Below, piece by piece: positions 52,459 to 61,011 of a stretch of 64,000 nucleotides of DNA (the first letter of the stretch is position 1; each line of letters opens with the position of its first letter). Origin of the DNA: DAMCAP01 sp032059445 (GTDB taxonomy: Bacteria > Bacillota > Clostridia > Oscillospirales > Ruminococcaceae). The DNA lies in contig DAMCAP010000011.1 of the NCBI GenBank assembly GCA_032059445.1, forward strand, positions 1 to 64,000, read 5' to 3'. Both the position numbers and the translations under genes were made by a program. Under the pieces are notes generated by a model, which worked only from the letters and a program-made list of their open reading frames with translations, did no database searches and was not told where the DNA came from.

Positions 52459-54117
52459 TTAGAGCATAGCTGCTGCTATATACTCGCCGAATTCATCTCT
52501 CATTACTTGGCAGATTTCGCCCAGAGTAGCATATGCCTTTACACAGTTTAGGATCAAAGGCATCAGGTTATCGTCGCTGTTGCAAGCGGCTCTTAGAGCA
52601 GCAAGGGTTTCGTCAACCTTGGCATTATCTCTAGAAGCCCTTAGCTCGCTGATCTTGGACTTCTGCATCACCTCTACAGCAGGGTCTACACGCAATAGTC
52701 CCTTTGGAGGTGCTTCCTCTACCTGGAACTGGTTGACGCCTACTACGATGCGATCCTTGCTCTCCACTTCCTTCTGGAAGCGGTAAGCACTGTCCATGAT
52801 CTCCTGCTGGATATAGCCTTTTTCGATAGCCTTAGGAGCGCCACCCAGATTGTCGATCTTCTCGATATACTCCTTGGCCTGGCGGATGATGCTGTCGGTG
52901 AGGGACTCCACATAGTAGGAGCCAGCCAGAGGGTCAACGGTATCGGCTACGCCCGACTCATTTGCAACGATCTGCTGAGTACGCAGTGCGATTCTTACAG
53001 ACTCCTCGGTAGGCAGTGCCAGCGCTTCGTCGCGGGAGTTGGTATGCAGCGACTGAGTGCCGCCCATAACTGCTGCGAGAGTCTGGATGGTAACACGGAT
53101 GATGTTGTTATCAGGCTGCTGGGCAGTCAGAGTGCTGCCTGCGGTCTGGGTGTGGAATTTGAGCATCAGAGATTTAGGATCCTTCGCGCCAAAACGCTCC
53201 TTCATGATATGAGCCCAGAGCTTACGGGCAGCTCTAAACTTTGCTACTTCTTCCAGTAGGTCGTTGTGGGCGTTAAAGAAGAAGGAGAGGCGGGGAGCAA
53301 ACTCGTCTACATCAAGCCCTGCTTTGATAGCAGCCTCTACATAAGCAATACCATCGGCAAGGGTGAAGGCAACTTCCTGCGCTGCGGAGGAGCCTGCCTC
53401 ACGGATGTGATAACCCGAGATCGAGATGGTGTTCCACTGAGGTACTTCCTTGGAGCAATACTCAAAAATATTGGTGATCAGACGCATGGAGGGAGTTGGT
53501 GGGAAGATATAGGTACCACGAGCGATATATTCTTTTAGGATATCGTTCTGGATGGTACCGCGAAGCTGGTCGGGAGTTACACCCTGCTTTTCGGCTACGG
53601 CGATATACATTGCCAGCAGCACAGAGGCTGGAGCATTGATGGTCATAGAGGTAGAAACCTGATCCAGCGGAATCCCGTCAAAGAGGATTTCCATATCCTT
53701 TAAGGAGTCGATGGCAACGCCAACCTTACCGACCTCACCCTCAGAGAGAGAATGATCGGAGTCATAGCCAATCTGAGTAGGCAGGTCAAATGCAACAGAA
53801 AGACCCATGGAGCCTTGCTCGATTAGGAATTTGTAGCGCTTGTTGGATTCCTCAGCGGTAGCAAAGCCTGCATACTGGCGCATGGTCCAGAAGCGGCCGC
53901 GGTACATGTTGGTCTGCACACCACGGGTGTAGGGGTACTCTCCGGGGAAGCCGCTGTCGGTTAGGTAATCCAGATGCTCTACGTCCTTGGGGGTGTAGAG
54001 GCGCTTGACCTCGTTGCCGCCGGTGGTGATAAATTTTGCTTTGCGCTCTTTATTTTTCGCTAGACCCTTTTGCACTTTGGCGTCCCAGCTTGCGTATTTT
54101 TCATCGAAGTTTGACAT
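52459..54117 (-). CDS. Methylmalonyl-CoA mutase catalytic subunit, 552 aa
   Basis: Isomerises succinyl-CoA and methylmalonyl-CoA with adenosylcobalamin from the small subunit. Family blocks are YTRGVQTNMYRGRFWTMRQ, SVAFDLPTQIGYDSDH, ISGYHIREAGSSAAQEVAF, HTQTAGSTLTAQQPDNNIIR and GGTQSLHTNSRDEALALPT. The C-terminal B12 domain is absent because it is a separate gene. The start at 54117 follows acggaggatact; the frame extends 20 codons upstream without a site. Confidence 0.96.
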   Translation of the reverse strand: MSNFDEKYASWDAKVQKGLAKNKERKAKFITTGGNEVKRLYTPKDVEHLDYLTDSGFPGEYPYTRGVQTNMYRGRFWTMRQYAGFATAEESNKRYKFLIEQGSMGLSVAFDLPTQIGYDSDHSLSEGEVGKVGVAIDSLKDMEILFDGIPLDQVSTSMTINAPASVLLAMYIAVAEKQGVTPDQLRGTIQNDILKEYIARGTYIFPPTPSMRLITNIFEYCSKEVPQWNTISISGYHIREAGSSAAQEVAFTLADGIAYVEAAIKAGLDVDEFAPRLSFFFNAHNDLLEEVAKFRAARKLWAHIMKERFGAKDPKSLMLKFHTQTAGSTLTAQQPDNNIIRVTIQTLAAVMGGTQSLHTNSRDEALALPTEESVRIALRTQQIVANESGVADTVDPLAGSYYVESLTDSIIRQAKEYIEKIDNLGGAPKAIEKGYIQQEIMDSAYRFQKEVESKDRIVVGVNQFQVEEAPPKGLLRVDPAVEVMQKSKISELRASRDNAKVDETLAALRAACNSDDNLMPLILNCVKAYATLGEICQVMRDEFGEYIAAAML

Positions 54118-54238
54118 AGTATCCTCCGTTAATATTTTGATAGTAGACTGTCTCATAATCAGGCATATATACCACATTAACCCCCATAAAGCAGTTAACT
54201 GCGGATATGGGGGTAATCGGTGTGGTTATAGCGACACT

Positions 54239-54769
54239 TTACAGAGCATCGGCAAAACCGAAGCCTGCATTGATTGCTTTTTTATTGAGCTCTTCGGTAC
54301 CCTTTGGGATACGATCCAGGAGAGCATGGGTTGCTGACTCACGAGAAACAACCTTGGTATAGCCTACCAGGAAGCCCAGCGCAACGACGTTGGCAACAAG
54401 GGGCTTGAGCTCATTGTGGGCAGTCTCAAGGATAGGAGCCTTGACGATCTCACGGGTAGAAGCGGAGGTATCGACCGAGGAATCACAGATGATGGTGGTG
54501 GATTCATCGGCGGTCAGACCATATAGTCTAAAGGACTCGTTGGTCAGGCAAAGCAGGTAGGTAGGGGTGGTTGCCTTGGGGTAGTCGATAGGATCAACGG
54601 AGATAACCACCTCAGCCTTGGAAGCACCACCACGGGCCTCGGGGCCATAGCTCTGGCTTTGCAGAGCGTATTTACCGTCAAGGATTGCAGCCTCCGCAAG
54701 GATGATACCTGCGGTAATGATACCCTGACCGCCTGATCCGCTCAGACGAAACTCTGTACGCATAGCCAT
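54239..54769 (-). CDS. korC: 2-oxoglutarate:ferredoxin oxidoreductase subunit gamma, 176 aa
   Basis: The gamma domain of 2-oxoacid:ferredoxin oxidoreductases: GSGGQGIITAGIILAEAA at the start and SYGPEARGGASKAEVVIS. It overlaps korB by 1 bp. Together with korA, korB and korD it forms the four-subunit enzyme making acyl-CoA, CO2 and reduced ferredoxin. Confidence 0.94.
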   Translation of the reverse strand: MAMRTEFRLSGSGGQGIITAGIILAEAAILDGKYALQSQSYGPEARGGASKAEVVISVDPIDYPKATTPTYLLCLTNESFRLYGLTADESTTIICDSSVDTSASTREIVKAPILETAHNELKPLVANVVALGFLVGYTKVVSRESATHALLDRIPKGTEELNKKAINAGFGFADAL

Positions 54770-55572
54770 TACTTGTTACCTCCCAACTTTTCGATCAGCT
54801 TGGTGTAGCTCTCGGTATACTCAGGCTCGGTCTTGTTGACAAACTCACCGATGACGAAGGTCTTGTCATACTCGGTTACGCCCTGCTTATACATGGTGGA
54901 GTTATCCTTGATCCACTTTAGCATGCCAGGAGCATCGCCGACCTTGTTCTTTCTGCCGAAGTAGGTAGGACAGGTAGAAACAGCCTCGATAACAGAGAAG
55001 CCCTTATTCTTAAGTCCGTTTTGGATGTAGTTCTTAAGCTGAGGCACATGGAAGACCGAAGCGCGGGCTACATAGGTAGCGCCAGCACCCTTCGTTAGCT
55101 CCACCAGATCAAATGGACGGTCAATGTTGCCGTAAACTGCGGTGGTAGCCAGAGCGCCTGTAGGGGTCAGAGGAGAATACTGACCGCTGGTCATACCGTA
55201 AATATTGTTGTTGACGATGATCAGGGTGATGTCGATGTTTCTTCTGCAAGCGTGGATCAAATGGTTACCACCAATTGCAGAGGAGTCGCCGTCACCAGAG
55301 ATTACGATAACGTTTAGCTCTGGGTTGGCCATCTTTACACCGGTTGCAAAAGCAAGTGCACGGCCGTGGGTGGTATGTAGTGTGCCAAAATCCATATAAC
55401 CGGGTGCTCTCGAGGAGCAACCGATACCAGAAACGATAACAGTCCTCTTAGGATCAAGGCTCATTGCATCGATTGCTCTGATCAGAGAGTTGATTACGAT
55501 ACCATTGCCGCAGCCTGGGCACCAGATATGGGGCATTTTATTTTGTCTTAAATAATCTAAAGTCGTAGACAT
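54769..55572 (-). CDS. korB: 2-oxoglutarate:ferredoxin oxidoreductase subunit beta, 267 aa
   Basis: Thiamine-diphosphate subunit: MPHIWCPGCGNGIV, SGIGCSSRAPGYMDFGTLHT, the TPP/Mg motif GDGDSSAIGGNHLIHACRRN with VNNNIYGMTSGQYSPLTP. The latter block is typical of KorB rather than PorB. It overlaps korA and korC by 1 bp each. Confidence 0.94.
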   Translation of the reverse strand: MSTTLDYLRQNKMPHIWCPGCGNGIVINSLIRAIDAMSLDPKRTVIVSGIGCSSRAPGYMDFGTLHTTHGRALAFATGVKMANPELNVIVISGDGDSSAIGGNHLIHACRRNIDITLIIVNNNIYGMTSGQYSPLTPTGALATTAVYGNIDRPFDLVELTKGAGATYVARASVFHVPQLKNYIQNGLKNKGFSVIEAVSTCPTYFGRKNKVGDAPGMLKWIKDNSTMYKQGVTEYDKTFVIGEFVNKTEPEYTESYTKLIEKLGGNK

Positions 55573-56708
55573 TACTTCATCACCGCCATTACTTCTTGAT
55601 ATAGTTCTTCAGTTCTAAACAGTTCACCTGTTACCTTACCGATGTGGTGTACGGGGCATTTGCCGCCTACCAGTCTTTCGACCTCAAGCACCAGCTGACC
55701 TAGGTTCATCTCAGGTACGACTACATTCTTTACGCCGGGCAGCAGAGCCTTAAACGCCTTCTCGGGGAAGGGCCATAGGGTCTTGGGGATAAATAGACCA
55801 GCCTTGATACCCTGAGCTCTCAGCTCCTTGACGATATACATAGAGGTCCTTGCGACAGAGCCATAAGCTACAAACAGCAGCTCAGCGTCATCTGTCATGA
55901 AGTTCTCGTAGAGGACGATGTTGTCGACGTCGTTGTCAACCTTAGCACAGATACGGCGTACCAGTGCATCGTTCTTAGCAGGGGAGTTGGTGGGGAAGCC
56001 GGTCTCGTCGTGGGAGAGGCCGGTTACGTGGAAGCGGTGACCCTCACCAAAAGCTGCCATAGGAGGTACTAAGCTGTCGCCTACACAGGCATAAGGCTTA
56101 TAGTTCTCATCGTCAGCAGCGGGCTTGACTCTGTTGATGATCTCGTAATCATCCTCGATCACTACGCCTTCACGCATATGAGCGATTACTTCGTCGGTCA
56201 TCAGCAGCACAGGGGTACGGTATTTTTCAGCATAGTTAAATGCGGTAATGGTCAGGTCGTGCATTTCCTTGACGGAAGTAGGGCAGATGCAGATTACAGG
56301 ATGGTCACCGTGGGTACCCCATCTTGCCTGCATGACATCACCCTGAGCAGGGGAGGTAGGCAGACCAGTAGAGGGGCCGGCTCTCATGATAGAAGCCACG
56401 ACGCAAGGTATCTCTGCGATGGCAGCAAAGCCGAGATTCTCTTGCTTTAGGGAGAATCCAGGGCCGGAGGTAGCAGTCATAGCCTTGGCACCGGCAAGAG
56501 AAGCACCGATTACACAGGCCATAGAGGCGATTTCGTCTTCCATCTGGATGAAGCGACCGCCTACCTTAGGCAGCTCAATGGAGGATTCCTCGGCGATTTC
56601 GGAGGATGGAGTAATCGGGTAGCCGCCGTAAAAATTCATACCCGCCCTTAGTGCTCCCATTACACAGGCTTCGTTACCCTGTAATAGGACTGCCTTTTTA
56701 CTGCTCAT
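55572..56708 (-). CDS. korA: 2-oxoglutarate:ferredoxin oxidoreductase subunit alpha, 378 aa
   Basis: Alpha chain with LQGNEACVMGALRAGMNFYG, YPITPSSEIAEESSIELP, MEDEIASMACVIGASLAG, TSGPGFSLKQENLGFAA and the substrate-site segment GPSTGLPTSPAQGDVMQARWG. GTHGDHPVICICPTSVKEM fits 2-oxoglutarate-type enzymes. It overlaps the ferredoxin gene korD by 11 bp. Confidence 0.94.
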   Translation of the reverse strand: MSSKKAVLLQGNEACVMGALRAGMNFYGGYPITPSSEIAEESSIELPKVGGRFIQMEDEIASMACVIGASLAGAKAMTATSGPGFSLKQENLGFAAIAEIPCVVASIMRAGPSTGLPTSPAQGDVMQARWGTHGDHPVICICPTSVKEMHDLTITAFNYAEKYRTPVLLMTDEVIAHMREGVVIEDDYEIINRVKPAADDENYKPYACVGDSLVPPMAAFGEGHRFHVTGLSHDETGFPTNSPAKNDALVRRICAKVDNDVDNIVLYENFMTDDAELLFVAYGSVARTSMYIVKELRAQGIKAGLFIPKTLWPFPEKAFKALLPGVKNVVVPEMNLGQLVLEVERLVGGKCPVHHIGKVTGELFRTEELYQEVMAVMK

Positions 56709-56898
56709 TTTTCTTGGCCTCCTTTATAAAGATCGCAAAATCAGGACAACGCATCTCACAAAGCTTACATTTGATGCAAGCGGCTTCATTGACTACAGCC
56801 ACTTTCTCATCCTCGATAGCTAGTACCTGCTTTGGGCAGAAGGCTACGCAGATTCCACAGCCCTTGCACCATTTTTTGTTAATTTCGAAGTGTGACAT
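56698..56898 (-). CDS. korD: 2-oxoglutarate:ferredoxin oxidoreductase delta subunit (2[4Fe-4S] ferredoxin), 66 aa
   Basis: Two 4Fe-4S motifs, CKGCGICVAFCP and CIKCKLCEMRCPD, carry electrons out of the enzyme. Start: ATG at 56898 after gaaagaggggactatttta. It is the first gene of the array that continues to mmdB. Confidence 0.94.
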   Translation of the reverse strand: MSHFEINKKWCKGCGICVAFCPKQVLAIEDEKVAVVNEAACIKCKLCEMRCPDFAIFIKEAKKNEQ

Positions 56899-57676
56899 TG
56901 TAAAATAGTCCCCTCTTTCATTTGGTTTTAGCTACTTTTCTAAACTTGAAATATATCCTCAACAAAAACTGCATTTTGCAGGATGTACAACCCCTTGCAT
57001 TTTCAAGTTTATCATTACCCCAAGGCGTCTGGCATTTATTTATTCACAAATGCATAGCACCGCCTTTGGTAACATTATCTTTATTTTAGCTCTTTTAAGC
57101 TGCGTTGTCCATAGTTTTAGCGGACTTTTTAAGATTTCATACATTTTCTCCTAATTCCTTTTGGATAATGGGGGTAGAGGTATTTTTTTTTGGCATTATG
57201 CTAAAAAATGTCCTTATTGCGACCAAAATTCTTTTTTTCAAAGTCCAGATTCCCTCGATTTGAATTTGCAATAGCAGGCTTCATGCATTTTAATAGCTTG
57301 GAGGGTATGGTTTTAACCCTCCTATCGTTATAATCTATTTTTTCGTCAGTGATTTTATGCAAAATGCCTATCAACACTGTAAATTGCTGATTTCACTCTC
57401 GAATTAAAGACTTATAAATGACCAAAATTAGCTTTTGATGAAATTTCGCTGTCATTTTGTCGACTGGTATTTTACAACATCGCGCTTTGTGCTATAATAA
57501 AGACAGGAGTTCCCTCGTGGTTTCGATCATTTACTTGTATCCCAGCGCCTGTGGGCAGATAGGATGCAGCATCATCAATTCCCCGTGCTTTGTATATTGT
57601 ACATAAGGATGCTACTGTCTAGGACAGTATTGTTATAAATAGATATTTGCCTCTAAGGCGGAACGGAGTTTTTAGC
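56899..57676. other. Divergent control region between the kor operon and malic enzyme
   Basis: Nearly 780 bp without a gene. It contains an inverted pair aaacttgaaa (56942-56951) / tttcaagttt (57001-57010) close to korD, and a plus-strand promoter at 57471-57498 with a 170-nt leader that includes a gtcctagacagt-like hairpin near 57620. It probably holds operators for both directions. Confidence 0.6.
57471..57498 (+). promoter_or_regulatory. Promoter for the malic-enzyme operon
   Basis: TTTACA (57471-57476), a 16-bp spacer and TATAAT (57493-57498), with a leader of about 170 nt before the ATG at 57677. Confidence 0.7.
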
Positions 57677-58828
57677 ATGGATTACGCAAAAATGGCACTG
57701 GAACTGCATAAGCAATACAAAGGCAAGCTGGCGGTGACCAGCAGGGTTCCCCTTGCTACCAGAGATGACCTAAGCACTGCCTACACTCCTGGTGTGGCAG
57801 CCCCTTGCCTGGCCATCAAAGAAAACCCTGAGGATGTATATACATATACTTCTAAAGGCAATCTGATTGCCGTAGTATCTGACGGCAGCGCAGTACTGGG
57901 TCTTGGTAATATCGGCGCAAAGGCTGCGATGCCAGTGATGGAGGGCAAAGCGGTGTTATTTGGCAAGTTTGCAGGGATAGACGCCGTGCCTATCTGCCTT
58001 GATACACAGGATACCGAGGAGATTATCCGCACTGTGAAGTATCTGGCCCCCTGCTTTGGTGGCATCAATCTTGAGGATATTTCAGCGCCCCGCTGCTTTG
58101 AAATTGAGGACAGGCTCAAGGAAATGCTGGATATCCCTGTATTTCACGACGATCAGCACGGTACAGCTGTGGTGGTTGCTGCGGCGTTGATCAACGCTCT
58201 AAAGGTGGTAGGCAAGCAGCTTTCAGAGGCAAAGATCGTCCTTTGCGGCTTTGGCGCAGCAGGCAGTGCCATCACCCGCCTGCTCTACTCGATGGGGGGC
58301 GTCAACTTCACTGTGGTGGATAAAGACGGTATCATGACCCCTGCTGCGGCGACCGACTCTACCAGACGACAGATCTTAGAGAAGCTAAACCCTGAGAATC
58401 GCAAAGGCACTTTGGCAGATGCTTTGGTCGGTGCTGATATATTTATCGGTGTATCCGCCCCCGGTATCGTGACAGCTGAGATGGTCAGCACCATGAATCA
58501 TGACGCGATCATCTTTGCGATGGCAAACCCAACCCCCGAAATTATGCCTGACCTTGCAAAGTCGGCAGGGGCGAAGGTAGTGGGTACTGGCCGCTCCGAC
58601 TTCCCCAATCAGGTAAACAACTCGCTGGCATTCCCAGCGATCTTTAGAGGTGCACTGGATGCTAGAGCAAAGCAGATCACCGAAGAAATGAAGATCGCTG
58701 CCGTCTATGCTCTGGCAGGGCTGATCTCTGATGGCGAGCTACACGAAGAAAATATCATCCCATCCATGTTTGACCCACGGGTGGTGCCTGCCATCGCTCA
58801 AGCGGTGGGGGCTGCATATAAGGAGTAG
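57677..58828 (+). CDS. NAD(P)-dependent malic enzyme, 383 aa
   Basis: Decarboxylates malate to pyruvate. Motifs are RVPLATRDDLSTAYTPGVAAP, the catalytic DDQHGTAVVVAAALINAL, the Rossmann GFGAAGSAITRLL and IIFAMANPTPEI. The length of about 383 aa corresponds to the short bacterial/archaeal type without a phosphotransacetylase domain. The start at 57677 fits gaacggagtttttagc. It forms an operon with the next two genes (3-bp gap and an 8-bp overlap) and is divergent from kor. Confidence 0.95.
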   Translation: MDYAKMALELHKQYKGKLAVTSRVPLATRDDLSTAYTPGVAAPCLAIKENPEDVYTYTSKGNLIAVVSDGSAVLGLGNIGAKAAMPVMEGKAVLFGKFAGIDAVPICLDTQDTEEIIRTVKYLAPCFGGINLEDISAPRCFEIEDRLKEMLDIPVFHDDQHGTAVVVAAALINALKVVGKQLSEAKIVLCGFGAAGSAITRLLYSMGGVNFTVVDKDGIMTPAAATDSTRRQILEKLNPENRKGTLADALVGADIFIGVSAPGIVTAEMVSTMNHDAIIFAMANPTPEIMPDLAKSAGAKVVGTGRSDFPNQVNNSLAFPAIFRGALDARAKQITEEMKIAAVYALAGLISDGELHEENIIPSMFDPRVVPAIAQAVGAAYKE

Positions 58829-58831
58829 GCT

Positions 58832-59209
58832 ATGAGTAACGCAGATCAGCAGTGGGTTGACAGTTGGCTTCTCAATATGCGTGGTATTACCAAGGATTAT
58901 AAAGTAGAGTGGGATTGGATGCGCTATCAGCTTGGTGGTAAATTGGCTGTGGCGCTGGGTACCCATAAGGATGGTAGACCTATCGTTACCTTGAAGTGTG
59001 AGCCAGCTCTTTCAGAGGTGCTGCGGGCGAATAACCCCAATATCATTGAAGGGTATTACATGAATAAAACCCACTGGATTTCGGTGTATCTCGATGCGGG
59101 TGTTACACAGGAGGAGTTAAGGCCTCTTTTGGAGCTGGCGTATAAGCTGGTTTATAGCTCTCTAACCAAAAAACAACAAAAAGCACTGGAGGAAGATCAC
59201 CATGAGTAA
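58832..59209 (+). CDS. MmcQ/YjbR family protein, 125 aa
   Basis: Segments such as YKVEWDWMRYQLGGKLAVALGTHKDGRPIV, LKCEPALSEVLRA and GYYMNKTHWISVYL match MmcQ/YjbR, a CyaY-like fold with a possible DNA-binding or protein-binding role. It lies 3 bp after malic enzyme, and its stop overlaps the next gene's ATG. Confidence 0.88.
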   Translation: MSNADQQWVDSWLLNMRGITKDYKVEWDWMRYQLGGKLAVALGTHKDGRPIVTLKCEPALSEVLRANNPNIIEGYYMNKTHWISVYLDAGVTQEELRPLLELAYKLVYSSLTKKQQKALEEDHHE

Positions 59210-59453
59210 GAGAAGTATCATCGAGCGTCTAAAAGGATCGATGGCTGCTGTAACCGCTCTATGGTCGGCACTGCTACTGGCTGGCTGCGGTAATAGCTCC
59301 TCTGTAGCGGTAATCGGTGGAGCCGATGGCCCTACAGCGATCTTTATAGCAGGCAAAATTCCCGGTGGCAGATCATCGGTATTTCTGATCATATTGGTTC
59401 TATTGATTGTGGTTGTCGGTTTGGTTTCTTGGTGGAAACAAAAGAAAAAATAA
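59202..59453 (+). CDS. Small lipoprotein carrying the GGADGPTAIF motif of Na+-pump decarboxylase beta subunits, 83 aa
   Basis: The signal segment has basic residues (KR, RLKG) and lipobox LLAGC with Cys29. Right after it the protein reads SVAVIGGADGPTAIFIAGKI, nearly the same as region IIIa of the MmdB subunit in this window (AIIGGADGPTAIFLTSKL). This is followed by a membrane helix (about 59-77) and a KQKKK tail. The catalytic/Na+ aspartate Asp42 is kept. The remaining eight helices of MmdB are absent. The ATG overlaps the MmcQ/YjbR stop, with ggaggaagatcacc upstream. I recall similar short peptides in Firmicutes; function is unknown. Confidence 0.8.
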   Translation: MSKRSIIERLKGSMAAVTALWSALLLAGCGNSSSVAVIGGADGPTAIFIAGKIPGGRSSVFLIILVLLIVVVGLVSWWKQKKK

Positions 59454-59461
59454 GTTAGCAG

Positions 59462-59494
59462 AGCAGGCAAGGGGAAACCCTTGCCTGCTTTTTT
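59462..59494 (+). terminator. Terminator of the malic-enzyme operon
   Basis: 12-bp stem agcaggcaaggg / cccttgcctgct with a 4-nt loop, then tttttt. Confidence 0.9.
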
Positions 59495-59605
59495 CTTTTG
59501 AGGATTTAAGTAACTTGATAATTGTAGGAAAATATTTCAATCTGAAATGTTGATGTAGTAGGAAACTTTACTTGAACTTTTACATATATTTATTTTGAAT
59601 ATACC

Positions 59606-59634
59606 TTGACAGGTGAGGTACTTCGGGATATAAT
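59606..59634 (+). promoter_or_regulatory. Perfect consensus promoter with a long leader (padR operon)
   Basis: TTGACA (59606-59611), a 17-bp spacer and TATAAT (59629-59634). About 340 nt separate it from the padR ATG at 59974, so the leader (59641-59973) could contain a regulatory RNA. It includes imperfect stems such as ccgtgtatatacgg (59829-59842). No known riboswitch or small open frame with a good site was recognised. Confidence 0.8.
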
Positions 59635-59973
59635 AAACCCAAGCAAACCTCATCACCATTGATGACCGATGATGATGCAGGCATGAAAAGGGCTGTATGT
59701 GCTTTGATTAGGATCAATTGCCCTATAAAAAGAAGCATAGTTTGTTAGGTGCTTCGGTTTAAGGCTAGAAGCTAGCCGTAAGCTGATCATAGCCCACAGA
59801 TGATACACGTGCTTATAAGTCACGATGTGCCGTGTATATACGGTATCAGCTACATTCTCCACCCATCTTATAGGTAGGGTGTGAAGCTGCAAGATTCTTT
59901 TACTCCTGCCCACTGGATGGGCAACCACCATCTGCACAGCACATGGTAAATTACTGCTAAGCGAGGTGAGTCT

Positions 59974-60294
59974 ATGTCTATAGCATCGGATATGATACGA
60001 GGTCACACAGAGACAATTATACTAAAGCGCCTGCTGGCTGGCGATAGTTATGGCTACGAGATCAATAAATACATCCAAGATCTTACGGATGGGCTATATG
60101 AGCTTAAGGAAGCCACTCTTTATACGGCGTTTCGGCGTTTGGAGCAGTCGGGAAGCATAACCTCCTATTGGGGAGATCAAAGCACCGGTGCGCGGCGCAG
60201 GTATTACAGCATTACCCCCATTGGCAAATCCCAATATCAACGCAGTCTGGCTGAATGGCAAGAAGCAAAACAATTAATTGATCAGCTAATATAG
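59974..60294 (+). CDS. PadR family transcriptional regulator, 106 aa
   Basis: Winged helix: IILKRLLAGDSYGYEINKYIQ, KEATLYTAFRRLEQSGSITSYW and RRRYYSITPIGKSQYQ match PadR-like repressors, which bind as dimers to their own operon promoter. The start at 59974 follows gcgaggtgagtct. It is followed by a DUF1700-like membrane protein and a DUF4097 protein, a common membrane-stress operon in Firmicutes; ligand unknown. Confidence 0.9.
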   Translation: MSIASDMIRGHTETIILKRLLAGDSYGYEINKYIQDLTDGLYELKEATLYTAFRRLEQSGSITSYWGDQSTGARRRYYSITPIGKSQYQRSLAEWQEAKQLIDQLI

Positions 60295-60307
60295 GAGGAG
60301 ATTTGGT

Positions 60308-60964
60308 ATGTTAGACAGGATTAGAGGCTATATCGATGATGCTTTTGCAGATGTGCCCAATACCGATAAAGTATTGGATTTAAAGCAGGAGCTGTATGCA
60401 AACCTATCAGACAAATATGATGCGCAGCTGAGTAAGGGCAAAACCCCGCAGGAGGCATACCATGCAGCTATCTCTAGCATTGGTGACATCCAGCAGCTGA
60501 TGGAGAGCGTGCGGGATCATTCGGCAGGGGTATTTGGCTTANNNNNNNNNNAAAAAAGCGCTCTACTCACTGCGGGAGCTGTAATGCTATATATTCTCTC
60601 GCCTGTGGCGGTGATCGTACTGGGCAGCAGTGGCCAGGGAGTCATGGGTGTGGTTTCACTACTGGCTATGGTAGCGATTGCTACTGGTATGCTGATCTAT
60701 AATGACATGACCAAGCCCAAGATGCTGAGGATTCAGGAAGAGATGCTGGAAGAGCGGGAATACCTGATGGGAGGCACTGAGCAGGAGATTAGGGCGTTTC
60801 GCGCCTTTAACGGTGCTTTGTGGAGCATTACTACCGCATTGTATGTAGCGTGTGGCCTGCTATTTGGCTGGTGGGCTACGGCATGGCTGCTGTTTGTAAT
60901 GGCTGCCGCAGTCAAAAATATCGTCCGCTATTACTTTATCTTAAAGAGAGAAAAGCAACTGTAA
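60308..60964 (+). CDS. DUF1700-like/permease-prefix-domain membrane protein, about 218 aa, with an N gap
   Basis: The N-terminal soluble part (LDRIRGYIDDAFADV to SIGDIQQLMESVRDH) is the short helical bundle found in DUF1700/HAAS-type proteins, followed by two pairs of membrane segments. Ten Ns (60542-60551) fall at about residue 79. The frame is continuous across them with the placeholder length, but the true length is uncertain. Start: ATG after aggaggagatttggt. It lies between padR and the DUF4097 gene. Confidence 0.75.
   Translation: MLDRIRGYIDDAFADVPNTDKVLDLKQELYANLSDKYDAQLSKGKTPQEAYHAAISSIGDIQQLMESVRDHSAGVFGLXXXXKSALLTAGAVMLYILSPVAVIVLGSSGQGVMGVVSLLAMVAIATGMLIYNDMTKPKMLRIQEEMLEEREYLMGGTEQEIRAFRAFNGALWSITTALYVACGLLFGWWATAWLLFVMAAAVKNIVRYYFILKREKQL
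60542..60551. other. Assembly gap, ten Ns, inside the DUF1700-like gene
   Basis: Placeholder run of the same size as the other gaps. The frame after it agrees with the frame before it. Confidence 0.95.
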
Positions 60965-61011
60965 GCTAGGTTGTAGGAGCAGTAGGTATAGCAGGTGTAT
61001 AGGAGGATAAC

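Noticed and set aside
59641..59973. T-box or other known riboswitch in the padR leader
   Set aside because: The GGTGG and antiterminator T-box sequence is absent and no terminator follows. Only short stems are visible.
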